DNA from: Desulfobacula sp. | Lineage (GTDB): Bacteria; Desulfobacterota; Desulfobacteria; Desulfobacterales; Desulfobacteraceae | Direction of reading: 5' to 3' | NCBI RefSeq assembly: GCF_014237455.1 | Contig: NZ_JABZFL010000005.1 | Location: 1 to 50,083 of the forward strand | Length of the DNA stretch: 50,083 nucleotides | Part shown: piece by piece, positions 1 through 8,613 of the stretch | How positions within the stretch are numbered: position 1 is the first letter of the stretch | Layout of the letters: every line of letters begins with the position of its first letter | Made by a program: the position numbers and the translations under genes | The notes under the pieces: generated by a model | Databases searched by the model: none | Seen by the model: the letters and a program-made list of their open reading frames with translations, nothing else | Told to the model about the DNA's origin: nothing

Positions 1-236
1 GCTGTCTCACGCTATCTAACCTATGTTTTATATCTTTATGGTACCTGCTTTTTTTTGTTTAGGTATGACAAACTGGGATTCTTGCTGGGATCTCAGGTAA
101 ATTTTCGAGCTTCTTTAGAGAGGATCAGTAAGTTTAAATAGGTTTTTCAATAACGCCACAATAATTGACAGAAATCCTTGATTCAATCGCACGCTCATGC
201 CAGAATAAATAAAATTATATTAATGTAGAGTTTTAT

Positions 237-1184
237 ATGATTAATACAAGTGATCTAAATCAATTCAATGTCCTTCATGAGATTGATATCACATCTCTTT
301 GGGGACTCTTTGAACATTGTGCTATACGTAATCTAGACAAAGGTGATGTGCTTTTATCCAAGGGTGATGTTAACCATACCATGTTTTTTGTACTGCTCGG
401 TAGCCTGAGTGTTCATTTGGATTCTCCTGATAGTGAACCAGTGGCTTTTGTAGAAGGTGGTCAAACAGTTGGAGAGCTATCAGTTATCGATGCTGCTCCA
501 GTTTCAGCTTATGTTGTGGCCGCTGAGCCTTTACGGCTGATGTCTGTTGAAGAAGACACGTTTTGGCGATTGATCCATGCTTCCCATGAGTTTGCTGCAA
601 ACATGTTATTGCTATTAGTTCAACGTATGCGCTCCACGAACAAAACTGTCTCTCAAACAACAGTTCAAAAAAAACAGTTCGAACGAGACGCCTTGTTTGA
701 CCGATTGACTGGTTTACATAATAGACGTTGGCTGGACAAAGAGTTGCCACGCATTGCCCAACGCTCTCATTTTGATAATTGTCCAATATGTGTTTTGATG
801 ACAGATATTGATCACTTCAAACATTTTAATGATACCTACGGACATTTATCTGGGGACAAAGTACTCGCCACGGTTGCAAAAACATTGCAAAAGAATGTTC
901 GCCCACTTGATATGGTTGCACGCTACGGTGGTGAAGAATTTATTGTCATTTTAACAAACACAGATATTCATGGAGCAAAAATTGCTGCAGAAAGAATTCG
1001 AAAATCCGTCAGTGAAATCTCCCTTGTACTTGACAGTGGAGACTCTCCACAAGTTACTATTTCTATTGGTGCAGCGCAGTTTTTCCCTCAAAACAATAGC
1101 ACAATGGTGATTGATAGGGCCGACGAAGCACTCTATAACGCAAAAAATAACGGTCGCAATCGAGTTGAATGTTGGCAAAAATAA
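237..1184 (+). CDS. Cyclic-nucleotide-binding-domain diguanylate cyclase (GGDEF)
   Basis: This 315-residue protein joins an N-terminal cyclic-nucleotide-binding-type beta-barrel (about residues 15-130, with GDVLLSKGD and VGELSVID typical of the fold) to a C-terminal GGDEF domain (about 155-312). The GGEEF active-site loop is intact, and an RxxD (RPLD) sits five residues before it, so both cyclic-di-GMP synthesis and product inhibition at the I-site are expected. No transmembrane segment is visible, so it should be cytosolic and sense a small ligand. The ATG follows an AT-rich leader with only a weak purine-rich ribosome site. It stands alone, and its base composition is more AT-rich than the housekeeping genes from 3.8 kb onward. 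The ligand of the sensory domain is unknown. Confidence 0.9.
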   Translation: MINTSDLNQFNVLHEIDITSLWGLFEHCAIRNLDKGDVLLSKGDVNHTMFFVLLGSLSVHLDSPDSEPVAFVEGGQTVGELSVIDAAPVSAYVVAAEPLRLMSVEEDTFWRLIHASHEFAANMLLLLVQRMRSTNKTVSQTTVQKKQFERDALFDRLTGLHNRRWLDKELPRIAQRSHFDNCPICVLMTDIDHFKHFNDTYGHLSGDKVLATVAKTLQKNVRPLDMVARYGGEEFIVILTNTDIHGAKIAAERIRKSVSEISLVLDSGDSPQVTISIGAAQFFPQNNSTMVIDRADEALYNAKNNGRNRVECWQK

Positions 1185-1652
1185 GCTAATCTATTTCAGT
1201 TCGCTGTGAGAGGTCATAGAAGGTAGAGTCTAATCAAATTATTCGAAATCTAATTTTAATTCTATTTTGTAAAAAGAGTTATTAAATCAGTTTTTTAAAT
1301 ATTGAATATACTAACGATTATAGATGGTGTTATCAAACAGGAGTCAAATCCCCCAATTTACCGAGCGTTTCTTTAACCAGTCCGAGCTTTTTGAATATTT
1401 ATCAGGATAACAGATGTAGTATGGACGGATTTTCAGGTTCAGATTTGAAATTACAATATATGTAACAGCCTCATTCCAAATCTAAAAAGCTTGCTATAAA
1501 TTATATTGGAGATCAATTTTATTTTTATAATCCTGCATCCAGAAAATTTACTACATCATTGACACTGCCCTCTATTTTTTTATAGGGTTCTATTTGTCTT
1601 TTAAAAAAAACTCATATGACTTTTCAATTTAATTTGTAGACATGGAGATATT
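1185..1652. other. Gene-free AT-rich spacer
   Basis: No open frame of credible length, RNA gene or clear terminator was found in this 468-base spacer on either strand. The composition is strongly AT-rich, and the reading frames are broken by frequent stops. It may be decayed DNA between two loosely placed genes. Confidence 0.5.
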
Positions 1653-2903
1653 GTGAAAAAAACTCTAAAAATTATTTCTATTCTGTTGGTTTTAATAATT
1701 TTGTGCGCCCTTGTCGTTACAACGTATCAATACAATACTTTTACACCTGTTGCAGTAATACAGGATGCTGATTCAAAAAACCTTGTATATTTTCAAAACT
1801 CCTATGAAGAATGCCGTAAAAATTTTATTTTATTAGCTGATAAAATAAATAAAAGATTTGAAAAAGTAACAATCTCAAAATTAAATATTGAAAGTAAAAA
1901 AGATCCAGATTTGACGATTAACTATTGTTATGTCCCGGCACAAAAAAAATTTAAACGTCTGTTAATTCTATCATCGGCTGTTCATGGTATAGAAGGGTAT
2001 GTAGGAAGCGCTGTGCAGCAAATGTTTATGGAGGAACTACTTGAAAAAATGAATTTGTCTGAAATGGGAGTTCTTCTTATACATGGAATGAATCCTTATG
2101 GATTTAAATATAAACGAAGAGTGTCGGAAAACAATGTCGATTTAAACAGAAACTGTTCAAATGATAGCAAACTTTATAAAAGCATTAATGCCGGATATTC
2201 AAATTTATACACAATGCTTAACCCAAAAGGAGAAGTCAGTCTTAAAAGTATTAAAAATATGTTTTTCCAGATAAATGCTATACAAAAAATCATTCAATAT
2301 TCCATGGGAACTTTAAGACAGGCAATTTTACAGGGTCAATATCAGTATCCAGAAGGTCTCTATTTTGGCGGCAATGAACTTGAACCTTCAATCAAAGCTA
2401 TTACACCAGTTTTAAAACAAATTACAGAAAACTATGGGATTGTATTTAATATTGATTTGCATACAGGATATGGTGCAAGAGGAACATTACATCTTTTTCC
2501 AAACCCTATTGAAGATAAAAAATTAAAAAATGATATAGAAACAATCTTCTCTGGTAAGCACATCGATTGGGGTGATGGAGATAATTTTTATACTGTTACA
2601 GGAGATTTTACCTCGTATATAGGACGGATTATTCCAAAAAAATATTATATTCCCATGGTTTTTGAATTTGGAACCCTCGATAGTCAGACAACAATGGGAT
2701 CAATAAAATCATTACATAATATGATTGTTGAAAACCAGGGCTTTCATCATAATTACAAAACCAAAAAAGATGAAATCAAAATTAATAAGGATATACTTGA
2801 AATGTATTATCCCACTTCAGAAAACTGGAAATCCAAAGCTATTGAGGATGCAAGAATAATTTTATCAAAGTCAATGAAACAGTTTAGTTCCATAGAAAGG
2901 TAA
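1653..2903 (+). CDS. DUF2817 / M14-like zinc carboxypeptidase-type protein, membrane anchored
   Basis: This 416-residue protein has an N-terminal hydrophobic segment (about residues 5-25) that should act as a signal anchor. The rest resembles the DUF2817 family, which is related to M14 zinc carboxypeptidases. HGIEG (about residue 111) supplies the HxxE-type metal pair, NVDLNRN is the substrate-carboxylate-type motif, DLHTGYG supplies another His, and FEFGT late in the protein is placed like the M14 general-base Glu. The start is GTG with a purine-rich site (ATGGAGAT) upstream. The gene is isolated and very AT-rich, unlike the core genes to the right. The substrate is unknown; extracytoplasmic peptide or amide hydrolysis is the family-based guess. 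Confidence 0.75.
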   Translation: MKKTLKIISILLVLIILCALVVTTYQYNTFTPVAVIQDADSKNLVYFQNSYEECRKNFILLADKINKRFEKVTISKLNIESKKDPDLTINYCYVPAQKKFKRLLILSSAVHGIEGYVGSAVQQMFMEELLEKMNLSEMGVLLIHGMNPYGFKYKRRVSENNVDLNRNCSNDSKLYKSINAGYSNLYTMLNPKGEVSLKSIKNMFFQINAIQKIIQYSMGTLRQAILQGQYQYPEGLYFGGNELEPSIKAITPVLKQITENYGIVFNIDLHTGYGARGTLHLFPNPIEDKKLKNDIETIFSGKHIDWGDGDNFYTVTGDFTSYIGRIIPKKYYIPMVFEFGTLDSQTTMGSIKSLHNMIVENQGFHHNYKTKKDEIKINKDILEMYYPTSENWKSKAIEDARIILSKSMKQFSSIER

Positions 2904-3256
2904 ATGTTAAAATACTGTATGCATAATAAAAAATACAGCACTATAAAGAGTGGTACAAGGTAAATAAATTTTCAAAATATAATTCAATTATATGGGAAAG
3001 GGCAAACCGACATGGATCAAAATTCCATTACGCTATATTGGAGAAAAAAATGAAGGATATCCATTCTGATATGGTGTAGACTTTGTCTATAATTTTTCTC
3101 CCCCAATACCGGAATTAAAAGCCAGAACTATTATTAACAGCCCCGGTGGGTTCTGAATTAAAGCCCGACACAATATTTTGTGGTTGAAGGAAATTTTATT
3201 CAACACGCAGATAATCAACTTGATATATAAATCATATTTTAGCAGATTTTGAAAAA
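2904..3256. other. Spacer with possible decayed coding remnants
   Basis: There is no intact gene in these roughly 350 bases. Short protein-like stretches interrupted by stops are seen on the plus strand, for example one reading about VVEGNFIQHADN near 3180-3230. This suggests eroded coding sequence, but no family was recognised. Confidence 0.3.
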
Positions 3257-3511
3257 TTATTCCCCTGTTTCATCAAACGATTGATAATAACGAATATTTA
3301 TTTTTGGTATTAAAAAAAAATCTGCTATTAAATCTGATGTATTCATATCTTTTGTTATATTGAATACTTTTAGATGTTTCGCACCATGCGTTTCTATAAA
3401 ATCAGAAAATCTTTTAAAACTCATTATATTGATTTCCCCGGTTACCTGGTCACCACAATTTAATACAATCGTCACCCTTGTTGGATTCATTTTTGTTGGA
3501 TTCATGTCCAT
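3257..3511 (-). CDS. Small hypothetical protein, DUF6812-like
   Basis: This 84-residue protein contains a beta-rich pattern (RVTIVLNCGDQVTGEI, then SDFIETHG) that resembles small DUF6812-type proteins; the family call is tentative. The ATG at 3511 is preceded by a good ribosome site (GGGAG, about nine bases upstream), which supports real translation. The N-terminus carries an in-frame tandem duplication (MNPTK then MNPTR) caused by a repeated TTGGATTCAT-containing unit in the DNA. No functional context is available; neighbours are intergenic DNA. Confidence 0.55.
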   Translation of the reverse strand: MDMNPTKMNPTRVTIVLNCGDQVTGEINIMSFKRFSDFIETHGAKHLKVFNITKDMNTSDLIADFFLIPKINIRYYQSFDETGE

Positions 3512-3552
3512 AATGCATCACTCCCAAAATCAAAAATTAGTTTTTATCTGCC

Positions 3553-3582
3553 CTCCAGGCAAGAATCTATCTTGCCTTTATT
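3553..3582. terminator. Short hairpin with T-rich flank
   Basis: GGCAAG and CTTGCC form a six-base stem around a seven-base loop, followed on the plus strand by TTTATT. It could end transcripts from the left, but the stem is short. Confidence 0.3.
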
Positions 3583-3734
3583 GAGAAGTGTTTTGATGGC
3601 AGCTTCAATGGCCTGTTCTTAATTTAGTATTCTTAAAAGAAATGAAAAGCAACATTAAAAAGAAATGAATATCAATTATTTGGTAGAAAGTTAAAATTTA
3701 CTGGCGATTACCCAAAGTTTAAAAGAGTGTTGTC

Positions 3735-3763
3735 TTGAATAAAAAGAACAGCTTTGATATCTT
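3735..3763 (+). promoter_or_regulatory. Candidate promoter for the ispG operon
   Basis: TTGAAT at 3735-3740 and TATCTT at 3758-3763 are 17 bases apart, an acceptable sigma-70 layout about 80 bases upstream of ispG. It lies upstream of a terminator-like hairpin, so the leader may be attenuated. This is a sequence match only. Confidence 0.35.
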
Positions 3764-3783
3764 TCAAGAAGGTGAATGTTTTT

Positions 3784-3825
3784 AGCTTACAGTTTAAATG
3801 CAATGCTGTAAGCTTTTAATTTTTG
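3784..3825 (+). terminator. Intrinsic terminator-like hairpin in the ispG leader
   Basis: AGCTTACAG (3784-3792) pairs with CTGTAAGCT (3806-3814), and a T-rich tail follows. It ends about 20 bases before the ispG start, with no forward gene within 900 bases upstream, which fits either a leader attenuator or a relic terminator. Confidence 0.45.
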
Positions 3826-3844
3826 TAAACTACAGGACAATAAG

Positions 3845-4939
3845 ATGTCACTGGTTCGGAAAAGACGGCAAACAAGGCAAATCAGTATCGGAAAGGTCAA
3901 GATCGGTTCGGATGCACCGATTTCAGTCCAGTCTATGACCAATACCCAGACCCAGGATGTGGAAGCCACGGTTAATCAGATCCTTTCCCTTGAAAAGGCC
4001 GGGTGTGAAATCATCCGTGTGGCAGTTCCGGATATGGAAGCAGCCGAGGCCATTGAGAAGATCAAACAGCGCATCACCATTCCAATAATTGCCGATATTC
4101 ATTTTGATTTCAGGCTGGCCCTGGCATCTGCCAGAGCAGGTGCTGACGCCTTGAGAATAAATCCGGGCAATATCGGGGAAGCGGAAAAGATCAGGGCTGT
4201 CGTGGATTGTGCAAAAGATCATGGTATCCTCATAAGAATCGGTGTGAATGCAGGCTCCCTTGAAAAAGAGATTGAACAGCGTCTTGGGATTACAGCCGAG
4301 GCCATGGTGGAAAGTGCATTGCGCAATATAAAAATTCTTGAAGACTTAGATTTTTATAACATCAAAGTTTCTCTGAAAGCGTCGGATGTCTCAAGAACGG
4401 TAAAAGCTTACCGGCTATTGGCATCAAAAACTAATGTGCCGTTTCATGTCGGGGTAACAGAAGCCGGAGGCCTTTATGCCGGTATCACAAAGTCGGCCAT
4501 TGGCATCGGCATGCTGCTGGCAGAAGGTCTTGGTGATACCCTTCGGGTTTCATTGACAAGGGACCCTGTTGAGGAAATCAGGACCGGTTATGAGATCCTG
4601 AGGGCTCTTGGGATCAGAAGCCGGGGGCCGGAGTTAATCTCGTGTCCCACGTGCGGACGGTGTAAAATTGATCTTTTTAAAATTGCAGAACAAGCAGAAA
4701 AAGCTTTACTTGAACGGTCTTCCCAGATTAAAGTTGCTATTATGGGATGTGTTGTAAACGGTCCCGGTGAAGCAAAAGAGGCAGATATAGGTATCGCAGG
4801 TGGTGATGGCATGGGGATTCTATTTAAAAAGGGAAAAGTGATACGGAAAATAGACCAGGATAAACTTGTGGATCAATTGCTGAGCGAAATTGATACTATG
4901 ACAGAGAATTCGGAGGAACTGAATGGCAAAAAAGAATAA
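3845..4939 (+). CDS. ispG: 4-hydroxy-3-methylbut-2-enyl-diphosphate synthase (IspG/GcpE)
   Basis: IspG converts 2-C-methyl-D-erythritol 2,4-cyclodiphosphate to HMBPP in the non-mevalonate isoprenoid pathway, using a [4Fe-4S] cluster. The 364-residue length is normal for the short bacterial form. The N-terminal TIM-barrel part starts with SLVRKRRQTRQISIGKV and contains the SVQSMTNT motif. The C-terminal cluster domain shows CPTCGRC near residue 266 and MGCVVNGPGEA near residue 300, giving the cluster cysteines. The ATG has an AGGA site eight bases upstream. It is the first gene of a forward run, and its 3' end overlaps proS by 17 bases, so the two are probably translated from one message. Confidence 0.97.
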   Translation: MSLVRKRRQTRQISIGKVKIGSDAPISVQSMTNTQTQDVEATVNQILSLEKAGCEIIRVAVPDMEAAEAIEKIKQRITIPIIADIHFDFRLALASARAGADALRINPGNIGEAEKIRAVVDCAKDHGILIRIGVNAGSLEKEIEQRLGITAEAMVESALRNIKILEDLDFYNIKVSLKASDVSRTVKAYRLLASKTNVPFHVGVTEAGGLYAGITKSAIGIGMLLAEGLGDTLRVSLTRDPVEEIRTGYEILRALGIRSRGPELISCPTCGRCKIDLFKIAEQAEKALLERSSQIKVAIMGCVVNGPGEAKEADIGIAGGDGMGILFKKGKVIRKIDQDKLVDQLLSEIDTMTENSEELNGKKE

Positions 4940-6434
4940 AACAGCGATCACACCCACCCGGGAACAAGACTACCCCGCCTGGTATCAGGAAGTGATTAAA
5001 GTGTCGGATATGGCTGAAAATTCACCCGTCAGGGGATGCATGGTGATAAAACCCTGGGGATATGCGCTTTGGGAAAATATGGTGCGTGAGATAGATGCCA
5101 TGTTTAAGGAAACCGGTGTAAAAAATGCCTATTTCCCTTTGTTTATCCCGTTAAGCTATCTGGAAAAAGAAGCAGAGCATGTGGAAGGGTTTGCCAAAGA
5201 GTGTGCTGTTGTTACCCACCACAAGCTTGAAAAGGATGATAAGGGCGGTTTAAAACCGGCTGGAAAACTGGCCGAACCGTTAATCGTCCGCCCTACATCT
5301 GAAACCATTATCGGGGAATCCATGGCCAAATGGACATCAAGTTACAGGGATCTTCCGATTTTATTAAATCAGTGGGCCAATGTGGTTCGATGGGAGATGC
5401 GGACTCGCATGTTTTTAAGAACCAGTGAATTTTTATGGCAGGAAGGCCATACCGCCCATGCCACAGAGCAGGAAGCAAAAGAGAGAACCATGCTCATGCT
5501 GGATGTCTATACAAAATTTGTTGAAGAATATCTGGCCATGCCGGTGATCAGGGGCAGAAAGACCGTATCAGAACGGTTTCCAGGGGCTGATGATACCACC
5601 TGTATTGAAGCCATGATGCAGGATAAGAGGGCGCTTCAGGCCGGCACATCTCATTTTCTGGGTCAGAATTTTGCCAAAGGTTCCAATATTAAATTTCAAA
5701 ACGAAGAAGGCGAAGAAGCCTATGCCTGGACCACATCCTGGGGAACATCCACCCGTATGATCGGCGGGATGATCATGGTACACTCAGATGATGACGGTCT
5801 TGTGCTTCCACCACGGGTGGCGTCAGCCCATGTCGTCATTCTTCCGATTTTCAAAAAGGATGGTGACAATCGAGCTGTCAAGGAAAGCGCCCAAGACCTT
5901 AAAGATGCATTGGAAGAAAAGCAATACCATGGCAGAAATGTCACAGTTGAAATTGATGACCGGGATATCGGCGGTGCCAGGGGATGGGACTGGGTGAAAA
6001 AAGGGGTTCCTGTCCGGATTGAGCTGGGGCCGAGGGATATGGCACAAAACAGTGTTTTTATGGCCAGAAGGGATGAACCATCCAGTCAGAAACAATCCAT
6101 GAACAGGGAAGAATTTATCGGTCAAATCACAGATATTCTGGACAATATTCAGGATAATCTTTTTAACCGGGCAAAGAACTATAGAGAAGAAAACACCTTT
6201 GAGATTGATGATAAAAAAGCCTTTTATAAATTATATAAAAAAGCCAGGGGATTTGATAATGGTGCCTTTGTCATGGCCCATTGGTGCGGATCAGAAGAAT
6301 GTGAAGAAAAAATTAAAAAAGACCTGTCCGTCACCATTCGCTGTATTCCTTTTGACAGTTCGACAGAAGAAGGAAACTGTATTTGTTGTAATAACGCAAG
6401 CTCAAGAAGGGTACTTTTTGCAAAAGCATACTAA
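4923..6434 (+). CDS. proS: Prolyl-tRNA synthetase, eukaryote/archaeal type
   Basis: This enzyme charges tRNA-Pro. At 503 residues it is the short class IIa form without the large editing insertion of typical bacterial ProRS. Class II motifs are visible: PLIVRPTSET (motif 2 region), VVRWEMRTRMFLRTSEFLW, and the later GTSTRMIGG. The C-terminal extension carries Cys residues (WCGSEECEE, then CICCNN) typical of the zinc-binding domain of this type, and the protein ends in Tyr (AKAY), a hallmark of the eukaryote-like form. It overlaps ispG at the 5' end, and rel starts 9 bases after its stop. Confidence 0.96.
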   Translation: MAKKNKTAITPTREQDYPAWYQEVIKVSDMAENSPVRGCMVIKPWGYALWENMVREIDAMFKETGVKNAYFPLFIPLSYLEKEAEHVEGFAKECAVVTHHKLEKDDKGGLKPAGKLAEPLIVRPTSETIIGESMAKWTSSYRDLPILLNQWANVVRWEMRTRMFLRTSEFLWQEGHTAHATEQEAKERTMLMLDVYTKFVEEYLAMPVIRGRKTVSERFPGADDTTCIEAMMQDKRALQAGTSHFLGQNFAKGSNIKFQNEEGEEAYAWTTSWGTSTRMIGGMIMVHSDDDGLVLPPRVASAHVVILPIFKKDGDNRAVKESAQDLKDALEEKQYHGRNVTVEIDDRDIGGARGWDWVKKGVPVRIELGPRDMAQNSVFMARRDEPSSQKQSMNREEFIGQITDILDNIQDNLFNRAKNYREENTFEIDDKKAFYKLYKKARGFDNGAFVMAHWCGSEECEEKIKKDLSVTIRCIPFDSSTEEGNCICCNNASSRRVLFAKAY

Positions 6435-6443
6435 GCATAGCTC

Positions 6444-8597
6444 ATGATCAGGATCACCGACATACTTGATAAAATTTATGAGTACAACCCCGAAGGGGAT
6501 ACGGATATTATAGACCGGGCCTATATTTACTCGGCAAGGGTTCATGAAGGCCAGATGCGGCTTTCCGGAGAACCCTATCTGTCCCATCCCCTTGAGGTGG
6601 CTGATATTTTGGCAGATATGCGGCTGGATGTTGAGAGCATTGCCGCAGCCCTTCTGCATGATGTAATTGAAGATACACCTGCAACAAAAGAAGATATTGA
6701 AAAAATGTTCGGGGCGGATGTTGCCCATATTGTTTCCGGTGTAACAAAGCTTTCAGCTCTTCAAACTTCAACCAAAATAGCCCAGCAGGCAGAAAGTTTA
6801 AGGAAAATGATTCTTGCCATGGCAGATGATATTCGGGTGGTTCTGATTAAGCTTGCAGACAGAATTCATAATATGAGAACCCTGAAATATCACCCTACTC
6901 CTGAAAAACAGGCGGCCATTGCCCAGGAAACCCTGGATATCTATGCTCCTATTGCAGCACGCCTGGGGATTTTCTGGATAAAGTATGAACTGGAGGAAAT
7001 TGCTTTTTATTATACTTTAAGGGACGAATATGAACGTATTGACACCCTGGTGAATAAAGCCAAGGGCGAAAAAGAAGAGTACATTAAAGAGGTCAATGAG
7101 AAACTTCATGGAAAAATGAAAGAAATGGATCTGGAATGTGAAATTAAGGGGCGGTACAAACAACATTACAGCATTTACCAGAAAATGATCTCTCAAAATC
7201 TTGAATTTGATAAAGTTTATGACATTATAGCCTTTAGAATCATTCTTGATTCGGTTCCCCAGTGTTATGCCGCCATGGGTGCCATCCATTCCATGTGGAA
7301 GCCGATTTACTATAAAATTAAAGATTATATCGGCAACCCCAAGCCCAATATGTATCAATCTATCCATACCACGGTTGTGGGTCCAAAAGGGGAGCGGGTT
7401 GAAATTCAGATCAGGACCAATGATATGGACCGGATTGCAGAATCCGGAATTGCAGCCCACTGGAGTTATAAAGAAGGCTCAAAGGTTGAGGAGAGTGCCG
7501 GAGAGCTGTTCTCCTGGATCAGAAAGCTTGTGGAAAACCAGGAAAATTATAATGACCCGGATGAATTCCTGGAAAATGTCCGTATTGATTTATACCCTGG
7601 TGAAATATATGTATTCACCCCTCTGGGCGACATCAAGACCCTGCCTAAAAAAGCCACGCCTGTAGATTTTGCTTATTTGATACATACGGAAGTCGGTGCA
7701 GCGTGTACAGGAGCAAAGGTCAACGGAAAACTTATTCCGCTCACCCATGAGCTGAAAACCGGTGATGCCGTTGAAATTATTACAACCAAAGGCCATAGCC
7801 CAAGTCCTGACTGGCTTAATTTTGTAAAAACTGTAAAGGCCAGGACTAAAATACGCTCCTGGATCAATGCCCGGGAAAAAGAGAGAAGCTTTTCTCTGGG
7901 ACGCGAGATGTGTGAAAAGACATTCAGAAAGAGAAACCAGAATTTCAATGCTCTGGTCAAATCAGGAGAAATCAAAAAGGTTGCCGACACCTTTGGGTTT
8001 AAAACGATAGACGACCTGATCGCCAATGTCGGTTTTGGAAAACTTACTCCTTTGCAGATTTTGAATAAAGCCCTGCCGGAGTTTGAAAAACAGGAAGTTA
8101 AAGTAGGAAACCTTCTTCAGAAACTGGTTGGAAAGCGAAAGAAAAAAGAGAGCACAGGCATCATCGTAAAAGGGCTTGATGATATTCTTGTTAAGTTTTC
8201 AAAATGCTGCAATCCTCTTCCGGGCGATCGTATTATCGGTTATATCACCCAGGGCCAGGGGGTGACCATTCACCGGAAAGGGTGCTTAAATATCATGAAA
8301 ATGAGCAATGAGCGCCAGATCGAAGTCCAGTGGAGTGATGATTTTACAGAATTTTATCCTGCCAGTATCAAGGTCAGAACGGATGACAGGTTCGGGCTTC
8401 TGGCAGATATTGCCTCTGTTATCAGTAAATACAAATCTAATATTTTAAGCGCAAAAACCGAAACCCGGGAAACAGGTGTTAGTCTGTTCTATTTTACCAT
8501 CCTGGTTGAAAGCTCTGATCAGCTTCGAAAAATTATGGCAAAAATTAGAAAAGTGAAAAAAGTAACCGATGTCAAACGGATCATCCGAAACGATTAA
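6444..8597 (+). CDS. rel: Bifunctional (p)ppGpp synthetase/hydrolase (RelA/SpoT homologue)
   Basis: This 717-residue protein has the full long-RSH architecture. The N-terminal HD hydrolase domain has SHPLEVA and LLHDVIEDT, so the metal-binding H, HD and ED residues are all present. The synthetase domain (about 235-350) includes YSIYQKM, YDIIAFRII, KDYIGNPKPN and YQSIHTTV. A TGS domain (about 385-445, IYVFTPLGDI) and a C-terminal ACT domain follow. Intact motifs in both catalytic halves suggest it both makes and degrades the alarmone. It lies nine bases downstream of proS, and phoH follows 16 bases after its stop, consistent with co-transcription. Confidence 0.96.
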   Translation: MIRITDILDKIYEYNPEGDTDIIDRAYIYSARVHEGQMRLSGEPYLSHPLEVADILADMRLDVESIAAALLHDVIEDTPATKEDIEKMFGADVAHIVSGVTKLSALQTSTKIAQQAESLRKMILAMADDIRVVLIKLADRIHNMRTLKYHPTPEKQAAIAQETLDIYAPIAARLGIFWIKYELEEIAFYYTLRDEYERIDTLVNKAKGEKEEYIKEVNEKLHGKMKEMDLECEIKGRYKQHYSIYQKMISQNLEFDKVYDIIAFRIILDSVPQCYAAMGAIHSMWKPIYYKIKDYIGNPKPNMYQSIHTTVVGPKGERVEIQIRTNDMDRIAESGIAAHWSYKEGSKVEESAGELFSWIRKLVENQENYNDPDEFLENVRIDLYPGEIYVFTPLGDIKTLPKKATPVDFAYLIHTEVGAACTGAKVNGKLIPLTHELKTGDAVEIITTKGHSPSPDWLNFVKTVKARTKIRSWINAREKERSFSLGREMCEKTFRKRNQNFNALVKSGEIKKVADTFGFKTIDDLIANVGFGKLTPLQILNKALPEFEKQEVKVGNLLQKLVGKRKKKESTGIIVKGLDDILVKFSKCCNPLPGDRIIGYITQGQGVTIHRKGCLNIMKMSNERQIEVQWSDDFTEFYPASIKVRTDDRFGLLADIASVISKYKSNILSAKTETRETGVSLFYFTILVESSDQLRKIMAKIRKVKKVTDVKRIIRND

Positions 8598-8613
8598 ATC
8601 ATAGGAGAGCTCT

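Noticed and set aside
484-786. 100-residue minus-strand frame opposite the GGDEF gene
   Set aside because: It lies wholly within a well-supported coding region, has no recognisable motif and no ribosome site; treated as a shadow frame.
1240-1500. Possible transposase remnant in the left spacer
   Set aside because: No translated stretch could be matched to a transposase, and no terminal inverted repeats were seen.
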